Positions 55,401 to 62,485 of a stretch of DNA of 64,000 nucleotides are shown here, one piece after another. The stretch spans positions 1-64,000 of the forward strand of contig JAJDVJ010000095.1 in the NCBI GenBank assembly GCA_022826205.1, in the 5' to 3' direction. Each line of letters opens with the position of its first letter. Within the stretch, counting starts at the first letter, position 1. The stretch comes from Silicimonas sp. GTDB taxonomy: Bacteria > Pseudomonadota > Alphaproteobacteria > Rhodobacterales > Rhodobacteraceae. A model generated the notes under the pieces. The model did not search any database and was not told the origin of the DNA. It saw only the letters and a list, made by a program, of their open reading frames with translations. Made by a program: the position numbers and the translations under genes.

Positions 55401-56070
55401 TCCGATGAACGAGGGGTGCCTGAAGCCGATCAGGATTGTCGTGCCCAATGGCACCATGATCAATCCTGAGTATCCCGCCGCGGTCATCTCGGGAAACACG
55501 GAGGTCAGCCAGGCAATCGCGGATACGCTCTACGGTGCTCTCGGAGTTGTCGCCGGATCGCAGGGCACCATGAACAACTTCGTCTACGGCAACGATGAAT
55601 ACCAGAACTACGAGACGATCTGTGGCGGTACCGGAGCCGGCAATGGCTTTGATGGCGCGAGCGCCGTGCACAGTCACATGACGAACACCCGGATGACCGA
55701 CCCCGAAGTGCTGGAGAGCCGCTTCCCGGTCCGCGTCGACGAATTCTCGATCCGGGCCGGTTCGGGCGGCGACGGCAAATTCAGGGGCGGCGACGGCATC
55801 GTGCGCAAGCTCCGGTTTCTGGAACCGATGACCGTTACCGTCCTGTCCTCGCACCGGGAAACCGTTCCCTTTGGTGTCAACGGTGGCCAGCCTGGGCTGC
55901 CCGGCGAAAACTCTGTCGTTCGCAGCGATGGGAAAATCGAAGTACTGGAAGGAAATGACGAAACCCGAATGCAGGCCAATGACGTGTTTGTCATGAAGAC
56001 GCCGGGTGGCGGTGGATTTGGCGCGGAAGGGCAGTCTTCGACTTCCCGTGCCTCGCGGAAGATGCGATGA
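52441..56070 (+). CDS. 5-oxoprolinase (ATP-hydrolysing), HyuA-HyuB fusion
   Basis: A 1209-residue enzyme with both hydantoinase/oxoprolinase domains. HyuA part (about 1-680): VDRGGTFTDIVARKPDG, GTTVATNALLERKGDR, GPAGGVVGMVRTAR, DMGGTSTDVCHH. HyuB part (about 690-1190): NLFMSVADQMGATLANTASS, MMNNPYDGGTHLPDVTVI, HHADIGGKTPGSAPPDSRHI and GGTGAGNGFDGASAVHSHM. It hydrolyses 5-oxoproline to glutamate with ATP. It follows the DUF1445 gene and a broken small gene. ATG 52441 is nine bases after GGAGCC. Confidence 0.93.
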   Translation: MWQFWVDRGGTFTDIVARKPDGTLETHKLLSEDPDRYSDAAVQGIREILDLASDHPIPEGAIDAVRMGTTVATNALLERKGDRTVLFITRGLRDLLRIGYQNRPRLFDLHIKLPELLYESVVEVDERVDAHGCVVEDLDIQRVRMALSKAYDEGFRSIAVALMHGYRFRDHERQIGELARRQGFTQVSLSHEASPLIKLVARGDTSVVDAYLSPILRRYVNQVGDALGADRGSCRSIMFMQSNGGLTDATRFQGRDAILSGPAGGVVGMVRTARDAGFEKLIGFDMGGTSTDVCHHAGEYERSFESEVAGVRMRAPMMSIHTVAAGGGSILSFRQGRLQVGPESAGANPGPASYRRGGPLAVTDCNVVLGKIQPDHFPAVFGPDGNEPLDADAARAAFENMAEDIARETGDPKMGVEALAEGFLRIAVENMANAIKKISVQRGYDVTQYTMNCFGGAGGQHACQVADVLGMESIFIHPFAGVLSAFGMGLADIRVIREHQFSASISKTEAARQALQEIGDDARNEVLGQGVGEGRLEVVCTAHVRTPGSHHAIPVPFGEEAAMRAEFDRSHRQRFGFVPEHDDLIVELLTAEAIGSTRENVELTPHDGPRTGDQTARMFSEAAWRDVPLVTRDQIKARDKVAGPAIIVEPTGTNVVEPGWQAEGLPGGGLLLRRIEPLQRREAIGTGADPVMLEVFNNLFMSVADQMGATLANTASSVNIKERLDFSCAIFAANGDLVANAPHVPVHLGSMSESVRTILRQNEGRIRPGDVFMMNNPYDGGTHLPDVTVITPVFDKAGKDIIFLAASRGHHADIGGKTPGSAPPDSRHIDEEGVLIDNFLLVDQGTLRESEARDVLASGKHPCRNIDQNMADLAAQVAANATGAQELSRIVDQFGLEVVQAYMGHVQANAEESVRRVLDVLKDCRFTYPLDGGARIKVQVSVDHETRSAVVDFTGTSPQDEMNYNAPFSICRAAVLYVFRTLVGADIPMNEGCLKPIRIVVPNGTMINPEYPAAVISGNTEVSQAIADTLYGALGVVAGSQGTMNNFVYGNDEYQNYETICGGTGAGNGFDGASAVHSHMTNTRMTDPEVLESRFPVRVDEFSIRAGSGGDGKFRGGDGIVRKLRFLEPMTVTVLSSHRETVPFGVNGGQPGLPGENSVVRSDGKIEVLEGNDETRMQANDVFVMKTPGGGGFGAEGQSSTSRASRKMR

Positions 56071-56478
56071 GCGCTTGAGAACTGCGGGGCCATGAGCACC
56101 TGGCCAGCAGGTGCCGGGCTCGGCTTGTCCCCGCCCGCCCTTGAATTCAGCTTGGGCCGGCGCTTCCTGGGTGTCATGCGATCCCCCTTCAATCCGCCAG
56201 GGATGGCGTTGCCACGCTGCACTCTGGCAACAGGCGAATCGAGACCGACTCGGGCCCGGTGCGGGACGATCCGTGCGAAACTGTCGACGGTGGCCTGCCA
56301 GCTCTTGGCGAGTCCCGCGCAACGTGGCCAAAAAGGGCGCGCCGTCCGGAGCGGGCTGAACCAAGCCGAAGTTCGGCTGGCCTGCAGACCGTCGGCGATG
56401 TAGATTGCGGCGAGATTTCGTGCGAAACCCCCCGATTTGCAGTGGCCGGACCGGGTGCGGCATCGAACAGGGAGACCC
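56071..56478. other. Intergenic region with no recognisable gene
   Basis: About 410 bases between 5-oxoprolinase and the phytochelatin synthase gene. No family motif in any frame. A ribosome site GGGAGA precedes the next ATG. Confidence 0.45.
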
Positions 56479-57264
56479 ATGATGCGACAAGGATTGCTTG
56501 CCACGTTTCTGGCGCTGCAGTGCTGCCTTCTCCTTTTGGTTGAAGCCCGCGCGGCCGATCTGGTCGAGTGGCAGTCCGGCGACAGCCTGAATCGGCTGGC
56601 CCGCTCCTCTCACAAGACGGACTTCTTCCCCCTCAGCAACAATTTCATCAGCCAGGACAATGCGATCTTTTGCGGTCCGGTGTCGTCAGCGATCGTTCTG
56701 AACGCCCTGCGGCTCGGCAAGCGGGACGGCCTGCCGAAGGACAGGGCGTCCATCGCGAAGGAGGAGATGGCATGGCTGTGGGAGGGCGCCGACCCGTTCT
56801 ACGGGAAATACACGCCGAACAACGTCTTCACCGACCGGGCGAAGTCGCGGCTCGAGGTTTTGGGCAAGCCCATCCCGATCAAGGGCGAGCCGAAGAGCGA
56901 TTTCGGCTTCCAGTTGCACCAACTGGCCGAGCTTTTGCGCAGCCACGGTCTCGAGGTCGCGCTCCGGGTCGTCGATGACGGCGCGGACGCCTCGATGATT
57001 CGGCGCGAACTTGTCGAAAACCTTGCCACCGGTGGGGACTACGTGCTGGTCAACTACTCCCGCAAGGCTCTCGGCCAGCCGGGCGGAGGTCACATTTCCC
57101 CGCTCGGGGCCTATGATGAAGCCAGCGATTCCTTCCTGGTTATGGACGTCAACCCGAACCGCGCCCCTTGGGTTTGGGTCGCTGCGGACGACCTTGTCGC
57201 CGCCATGCGAACCTTCGACACGGTCGAGAACCGTGGATACGTCCTGATCGCGGAAGGGAATTGA
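56479..57264 (+). CDS. Exported phytochelatin synthase-family peptidase
   Basis: A 261-residue protein with a signal peptide (1-26, hydrophobic core FLALQCCLLLLVEARA, then AD). The phytochelatin synthase fold (papain-like) has catalytic Cys65 in NAIFCGPVSSAIVLNAL, His205 in GGGHISPLGAYD and Asp223 in FLVMDVNP; the His-Asp spacing of 18 equals that in plant enzymes. The plant C-terminal Cys-rich domain is absent, as in bacterial forms, which mainly remove glycine from glutathione. It should act in the periplasm. ATG 56479 or 56482. Confidence 0.88.
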   Translation: MMRQGLLATFLALQCCLLLLVEARAADLVEWQSGDSLNRLARSSHKTDFFPLSNNFISQDNAIFCGPVSSAIVLNALRLGKRDGLPKDRASIAKEEMAWLWEGADPFYGKYTPNNVFTDRAKSRLEVLGKPIPIKGEPKSDFGFQLHQLAELLRSHGLEVALRVVDDGADASMIRRELVENLATGGDYVLVNYSRKALGQPGGGHISPLGAYDEASDSFLVMDVNPNRAPWVWVAADDLVAAMRTFDTVENRGYVLIAEGN

Positions 57265-57496
57265 CGGGGCTTGCAAGCATGGCTTGACTGGCGACTCTGA
57301 GCCGTAGCCAGCAGCCCACCGCCAGTCGCGAAGCCCAGGCTCATGAGACGGCATTTGACGAGGTGTCCGAGATTGGCGTGCCTGCACTTGGGGGCAGCCT
57401 GAGTGATGGGCCCGAGAAGCGTGAAGGCGTCTTGACCGAGAGGCAGCACGACGCTGTCAAGCAGTCAGAACAAGTCCTGATCGCAACGAATTGCGT

Positions 57497-57516
57497 GGCA
57501 GGCTTTTTTGCCTGCC
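57497..57516. terminator. Hairpin after pyrB
   Basis: GGCAGGC (57497-57503) and GCCTGCC (57510-57516) with a loop of six T on the plus strand. It lies directly after the pyrB stop codon on the minus strand, also after the phytochelatin synthase gene on the plus strand. No T-run follows the stem, so it is weak as a terminator. Confidence 0.45.
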
Positions 57517-57517
57517 T

Positions 57518-58474
57518 TCAGGCCATCACGTCAGTCTCATTCCTCGCGGCGTGGAGGTTGTCGGCCAACAGCTTCATTGCGGCCATGCGGACGGCGACGC
57601 CCATCTCGACCTGGTCCTGGATGACGGAATGGTTGATGTCGTCGGCGATGGTGCCGTCGATCTCGACGCCACGGTTCATGGGCCCTGGATGCATGACAAT
57701 TGCGTCGTCCTTTGCATATCGGAGCTTGTCGCCGTCCAGGCCGAATCGATGGTAGTATTCGCGCTCCGAGGGGATGAATGCACCATCCATGCGCTCCTTC
57801 TGCAGGCGGAGCATCATGACGACATCGACGTCCTTGAGTCCGTCTTCCAGATTGGTGCATACCTCGACACCCCATCCGGTCGCGCTGGCGGGCATCAATG
57901 TCGGCGGACCGACAAGCCTGATTCGGTTCTCCATCTTGCCAAGAAGCAGGATGTTCGATCGGGCCACGCGGGAATGCGCGATGTCACCGCAGATCGCGAC
58001 CGTCAGCCGCTGGAGCCGCCCCTTGGTGCGTCGAATGGTCAACGCGTCGAGAAGCGCCTGGGTCGGGTGTTCGTGCCGTCCGTCGCCCGCGTTTATCACT
58101 GCGCAGTTGACCTTTTGCGCCAGCAGGCTCACCGCGCCGGAGCTCGGGTGGCGGACCACGAGCAGATCCGGATGCATGGCGTTGAGCGTGAGGGCGGTGT
58201 CGATGAGCGTCTCGCCCTTTTTGACCGACGATGACTGCATGTGCATGTTCATCACGTCCGCGCCGAGTCGCTTCCCTGCTATTTCGAAACTCGCCTGCGT
58301 GCGGGTCGAGTGTTCGAAAAACATGTTGATTTGCGTAAGTCCCGTGAGCGCGGTGTCGTGCTTCACGTCTCGGCGATTCAGGTCAACAAAGGTGTCAGCC
58401 AGGTCAAGAAGCGTGGTTATCTCGCCCGGCTCGAGATGCTCGATGCCGAGGAGGTGGCGGGAGCGAAGACTCAT
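57518..58474 (-). CDS. pyrB: Aspartate carbamoyltransferase catalytic subunit
   Basis: A 318-residue pyrimidine-synthesis enzyme joining aspartate and carbamoyl phosphate. [20 protein letters not shown] is the carbamoyl-phosphate site, with [13 protein letters not shown] (80s loop), [18 protein letters not shown] and [13 protein letters not shown] all intact. ATG 58474; the longer frame has no family match. pyrC is about 9 kb away rather than adjacent. Confidence 0.95.
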   Translation of the reverse strand: MSLRSRHLLGIEHLEPGEITTLLDLADTFVDLNRRDVKHDTALTGLTQINMFFEHSTRTQASFEIAGKRLGADVMNMHMQSSSVKKGETLIDTALTLNAMHPDLLVVRHPSSGAVSLLAQKVNCAVINAGDGRHEHPTQALLDALTIRRTKGRLQRLTVAICGDIAHSRVARSNILLLGKMENRIRLVGPPTLMPASATGWGVEVCTNLEDGLKDVDVVMMLRLQKERMDGAFIPSEREYYHRFGLDGDKLRYAKDDAIVMHPGPMNRGVEIDGTIADDINHSVIQDQVEMGVAVRMAAMKLLADNLHAARNETDVMA

Positions 58475-58618
58475 GGTCGCTGTATAGTTTGGCCGCCGCT
58501 CTCGGAAAAGCCCTTCCGTGTGGCTCTCATTCGGCTGACGCAATGGCCCAGGCCGTTCCCGCAATGCATCCGCCATGACTTCGGCCTTCGGCTTGGCACG
58601 GTCCAAAGCCGCAAGCGA

Positions 58619-60001
58619 TCAGTAGCTGTATTCTGCGAATGCCCGCGTCGCGTCCCGTTCCCAGTCGGTCTCGAACAGCCGGATCATTTCGTCCGCGGGC
58701 GTCTCGCCCGTCTCAAGTGTCTCCTTAACGGCGTTGAGAAAGTGGGTTTCGTCCGGCAGGAGGCCGTCAGCGCCCTCCTGCGCCCGCGCCTTGAGACCGG
58801 CTTCCGCAATTTCGACGACTTCCCGTGCAAGGGCATGCATTCCGATGCCGCCGGTTTCGGCGGCAAGGCCGTCGACCGACGCAGCAACCCGCAACCCTTC
58901 CCGCAACTCCGCATCCCAGGTCCTGGCGATGTCCCAGGCCGCATCAAGTGCGGCCTTGTCGTAGACCAGCCCGACCCAGAACGCAGGCAACGCGCAGAGG
59001 CGCCGCCACGGTCCTCCATCGGCACCGCGCATCTCGATGAACTTCTTGATGCGTGCTTCCGGGAAAATCGTCGTCAGGTGATCGGCCCAGTCCGACAGCA
59101 TTGGGATCTCGCCCGGCAGCGCCGGGAGCTTGCCGTCGAGGAAGTCCCGGAAGGACTGGCCGAGAGCATCGATGTAGACGCCATCCCGGAAGACGAAGTA
59201 CATCGGCACGTCCAGTGCATAGTCCACCCAGGCCTCGAATCCGAACCCTTCTTCGAAGACGAAGGGCAGCATTCCCGTGCGGTCAGGATCCAGGTCCCGC
59301 CAGATCCGGCTTCTCCAGCTCTTGTGGCCGTTGAGCTCGCCATGCAGAAACGGCGAATTCGCGAACAGTGCCGTGGCGACCGGTTGCAAGGCCAGCGCCA
59401 CGCGCAGCTTTTGCACCATGTCCGCTTCGGATTCGAAGTCGAGGTTGACCTGCACGGTGCAGGTTCGCCGCATCATCTGCGTGCCGAGCGTTCCGACACG
59501 TTGCATGTAGCCGTCCATCAGCCGGTAACGACCCTTGGGCATGAGCGGCATGTCGTCATGAGTCCAATGAGGGGCCGCGCCGAGGCCGATGAAGCCCGCA
59601 CCGATCTCGTCGGCCACCGCGCGCACCTCGCGCAGGTGCTCGTTCACTTCGTCACATGTCTGGTGAATGTTCTCAAGTGGCGCACCCGAGAGCTCCAGCT
59701 GGCCGCCCGGCTCTAGCGAGATGTTTGCACCGTCCTTGGCAAGGCCGATGACATTGCCGCCCTCGTCGAGAGGCGCCCAGCCATACCTGTCGCGGAGACC
59801 TTCGAGGATGGCCTTGATCGAACGAGAACCCCCGTAGGGCAGTGGCTTGAGCGTGTCCTTGCAGTACCCGAACTTTTCGTGCTCGGTTCCGATGCGCCAC
59901 TCCTCTTGCGGCTTGCAGCCCGAGGCAAGGTACTCGACCAGTTGCTCGCGCCTTTCGATTGGACCGCCGCCAGTCTGCGGAATGGACATTGCATTGCTCA
60001 C
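58619..60001 (-). CDS. gshA: Glutamate-cysteine ligase, plant/alphaproteobacterial type
   Basis: A 460-residue ATP-dependent enzyme that makes gamma-glutamylcysteine, the first step of glutathione synthesis. EEWRIGTEHEKFGYC, NISLEPGGQLELSGAPL, MRRTCTVQVNLDF and RDGVYIDALGQSFRDFLDG are hallmarks. Start GTG 60001 or ATG 59989. It lies beside rsmE and ubiA, a known Rhodobacterales grouping, and about 1.4 kb from the phytochelatin synthase gene. Confidence 0.94.
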   Translation of the reverse strand: MSNAMSIPQTGGGPIERREQLVEYLASGCKPQEEWRIGTEHEKFGYCKDTLKPLPYGGSRSIKAILEGLRDRYGWAPLDEGGNVIGLAKDGANISLEPGGQLELSGAPLENIHQTCDEVNEHLREVRAVADEIGAGFIGLGAAPHWTHDDMPLMPKGRYRLMDGYMQRVGTLGTQMMRRTCTVQVNLDFESEADMVQKLRVALALQPVATALFANSPFLHGELNGHKSWRSRIWRDLDPDRTGMLPFVFEEGFGFEAWVDYALDVPMYFVFRDGVYIDALGQSFRDFLDGKLPALPGEIPMLSDWADHLTTIFPEARIKKFIEMRGADGGPWRRLCALPAFWVGLVYDKAALDAAWDIARTWDAELREGLRVAASVDGLAAETGGIGMHALAREVVEIAEAGLKARAQEGADGLLPDETHFLNAVKETLETGETPADEMIRLFETDWERDATRAFAEYSY

Positions 60002-60045
60002 GTCGACAATTCAGGGCTGCTGACTTGCCCGAATTCGCGCTTGTG

Positions 60046-60573
60046 TCAATCCGGCCTCTTTGCGACGGCTTCCCAAACGATCTGCTCCCCGTCCGCATTC
60101 GGACCCGAAACGCGGATTGCAGCGTCAAGGTCTGCGCCGGGCAGTGCGGTAAGTGCGTCAAAGAGCGCCGCTCCGTTGCCCACATTCCCCGAAATCGTAA
60201 GGCGTTGTCCGTAAAGGTCGGTGAATTCCCAGAAGAAGTCCGGACCGGTCGAGTTCCGGGTGCCAGGGCGCACCTTGACCCGGACGAGATCGTCGATCGA
60301 AATCGCTCCTCCTCCAAGCGAGCTGAAATACGTGATCTTGCGCTCGTCAACCTCTACCCTGCCTGCACCGGTGCTGCGGTCGGGGCGGCGCGCCCTCCGC
60401 ACGCCCTCGATGAACAGTGCCGCACATACAAGCGCCGCTGCATAGGACAGGCCTCGAACCAGCCCGGTCGTCAAGGCAGCCGCCTGAAGTGAACCGAGCA
60501 GGACAATGCCCGAGAGAATCGCTTCCTGCCATCTGGACAGGAAGGCCCTTGCCTCTGGCCGGATCATGCTCAC
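60046..60573 (-). CDS. Small membrane protein of unknown function
   Basis: 175 residues. Two helices near 18-38 and 42-60, then a soluble C-terminal domain with VDERKITYFSSLGGGAISID and LTISGNVGNGAALFDALTAL, likely cytoplasmic. GTG 60573 is six bases after GAGGAGG and is preferred to ATG 60567. It lies 44 bases upstream of the gshA start. I recognise no named family; such genes occur near gshA/rsmE in related bacteria. Confidence 0.7.
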   Translation of the reverse strand: MSMIRPEARAFLSRWQEAILSGIVLLGSLQAAALTTGLVRGLSYAAALVCAALFIEGVRRARRPDRSTGAGRVEVDERKITYFSSLGGGAISIDDLVRVKVRPGTRNSTGPDFFWEFTDLYGQRLTISGNVGNGAALFDALTALPGADLDAAIRVSGPNADGEQIVWEAVAKRPD

Positions 60574-60757
60574 GGGACGCCTCCTCTCAGTGGCCGGTTC
60601 CGCCAGCACTCCGTGCCAGCCGCTCTGACGGTTTCCGGCGCAAGCGTCCCCGAATTTCGGCACAGGGTCCAGTCCCGGAACGGTCAAGGCCGGCCGACAT
60701 GTCATTCAATGCCGGTCGTGGCCCTTGGCAACATGTCAGCGCGGGCCCGGGTTCGCG

Positions 60758-61480
60758 TCACTTCCAGTCACCGAGGCTTGCCTGCCAGAGCGTCATTGCC
60801 GCGACAGCAGCCGTGTCTGCGCGCAACACACGTGGTCCCAGCGAGACCGTGACCGATTGCGGCATCGCGTCGATCATGCGGCGTTCCTCCCCGGAAAATC
60901 CGCCTTCCGGGCCAATCAGGATGGCCCACGGGCCAGGCGCCCCCGAAAGCGCGGCTCTCTTGCCCGCTAGCGTCTCGTCGCAGAACATCAACCTGCGGTC
61001 CTCGGGCCATGCTTCCAGGATTCGTGTGAGAGCCGACAATTCTTCGACACGGGGCACGCTGGTTCCACCACATTGCTTTGCCGCTTCAATGGCATGGGCT
61101 TGAAGCCGGTCTCTCCGAATCCTCTCCGCAACAGTGAACTCGGTTCGGATCGGCATGATGCGGGCCGCGCCCAATTCCGTTGCCTTTTCAACAATGAAGT
61201 CCGTGCGGGCTTTCTTGATCGGCGCAAAGAGGAGCCAAAGGTCGGGTGGATTCCTTTGGGCGGCGCTTTGAACGCGGCATTTGAGCGTGCCGTCCCGCTT
61301 TCCGGCGCTCGCGATTTCCGCTTCCCATTCACCGTCACTGCCGTTGAAGACGGCCACAAGATCCCCGACCGCCAGCCGCATGACCGAGAACAGGTAATGT
61401 GCCTGGTCACGCGCAAGCGCGATCGATTGTCCTTCGCCCAGCGGGTGCTCTACATATATCCTGACTTTCGCGCGCTTCAT
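60758..61480 (-). CDS. rsmE: 16S rRNA (uracil(1498)-N3)-methyltransferase RsmE
   Basis: A 240-residue SPOUT methyltransferase. An N-terminal PUA-like part (KVRIYVEHPLGEG, DQAHYLFSVMRLAVGD) is followed by the knot: IKKARTDFIVEKATELGA, AAKQCGGTSVPRV, ILIGPEGGFSGEE and VSLGPRVLRADTAAVAAM. It methylates U1498. ATG 61480 lies only 12 bases from the divergent ubiA start. Confidence 0.94.
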   Translation of the reverse strand: MKRAKVRIYVEHPLGEGQSIALARDQAHYLFSVMRLAVGDLVAVFNGSDGEWEAEIASAGKRDGTLKCRVQSAAQRNPPDLWLLFAPIKKARTDFIVEKATELGAARIMPIRTEFTVAERIRRDRLQAHAIEAAKQCGGTSVPRVEELSALTRILEAWPEDRRLMFCDETLAGKRAALSGAPGPWAILIGPEGGFSGEERRMIDAMPQSVTVSLGPRVLRADTAAVAAMTLWQASLGDWK

Positions 61481-61492
61481 GGCAGGGAGCAT

Positions 61493-62449
61493 ATGACCGA
61501 AGGGGCACCGGACGGACAAGTGGCAGACGCGGTTCCGGGGAACTGGGTTGATCGCTGGGCGCCGCTGGCGACGCGCCCATACTTGCGGCTCAGCAGGGCA
61601 GACCGGCCAATCGGGACCTGGCTACTCCTGTTGCCCTGCTGGTGGGGACTTGGCGCGGCATCGCTGCATCAGGGAACGCAGATCCTGGAGCATGCCTGGA
61701 TCGGAATCGGGTGTGCCATTGGTGCATGGTTGATGCGGGGGGCCGGATGCACGTGGAACGACATTACTGACCGCAAGTTCGATGCTGAAGTGGAGCGCAC
61801 CCGTTCGCGGCCAATTCCTTCGGGACAGATCTCCGTGAGCCGGGCAGCAGTCTGGATGACGGTGCAGGCGCTGGCGGCGTTGCTTGTCCTTCTGACGTTC
61901 GGGAGCGCGGCCGTCCTTCTGGGTCTCGCGTCCGTGGTCCTGGTGGTGATCTATCCGTTTGCCAAGCGGTTTACCTGGTGGCCGCAGGTGTTTCTGGGAC
62001 TTGCCTTCAATTGGGGCGCGCTGCTGGCCTGGGCGGCGGTAACGGGCACGCTTGCCTGGCCAGCTTTGGCAATTTACGTCGCCGGCATTGCCTGGACCCT
62101 GTTCTATGACACTATCTATGCCCTGCAAGACCAGAGAGATGACGCGGTTGTCGGCGTGAAGTCTACGGCACGGCTCTTTGGCGCAAGTACAAGACACTGG
62201 CTGAACCGCTTCCTTGTCGTTTCAACCGCCGTACTCGGCATTGGACTCGTCGGCGCCGCCGGACCCGGTGAAGGCGTTCTGCAGTCTGGGATCGTGCTCG
62301 CCGGAACGCTCGCGTTTGGACTGCATCTGGTCTGGCAGATCACACGGCTGGAAGTCGGCAACCCTGAGCGATGCCTGAAGCTTTTTCGTGCGAATCGTGA
62401 TGCAGGGCTGATTCCGGTCTTCTTCCTTGGTGCGGCAACCTTCCTGTGA
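61493..62449 (+). CDS. ubiA: 4-hydroxybenzoate octaprenyltransferase UbiA
   Basis: A 318-residue membrane prenyltransferase of ubiquinone synthesis, with about eight helices. RADRPIGTWLLLLPCWWGL and the two metal motifs, MRGAGCTWNDITDRKFD and YDTIYALQDQRDD, are intact. ATG 61493 follows GGCAGGGAG. It diverges from rsmE. Confidence 0.94.
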   Translation: MTEGAPDGQVADAVPGNWVDRWAPLATRPYLRLSRADRPIGTWLLLLPCWWGLGAASLHQGTQILEHAWIGIGCAIGAWLMRGAGCTWNDITDRKFDAEVERTRSRPIPSGQISVSRAAVWMTVQALAALLVLLTFGSAAVLLGLASVVLVVIYPFAKRFTWWPQVFLGLAFNWGALLAWAAVTGTLAWPALAIYVAGIAWTLFYDTIYALQDQRDDAVVGVKSTARLFGASTRHWLNRFLVVSTAVLGIGLVGAAGPGEGVLQSGIVLAGTLAFGLHLVWQITRLEVGNPERCLKLFRANRDAGLIPVFFLGAATFL

Positions 62450-62485
62450 TTGCGCGAGACCGGGCCGAAGACTAAAAAGGGAACC

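Noticed and set aside
54859-56613. Minus-strand open frame opposite 5-oxoprolinase (584 codons)
   Set aside because: Antisense shadow of HyuB; no domain pattern and no ribosome site.
57497-57516. Strong bidirectional terminator between the phytochelatin synthase gene and pyrB
   Set aside because: The T-run is in the loop rather than after the stem, so only a weak call is given.
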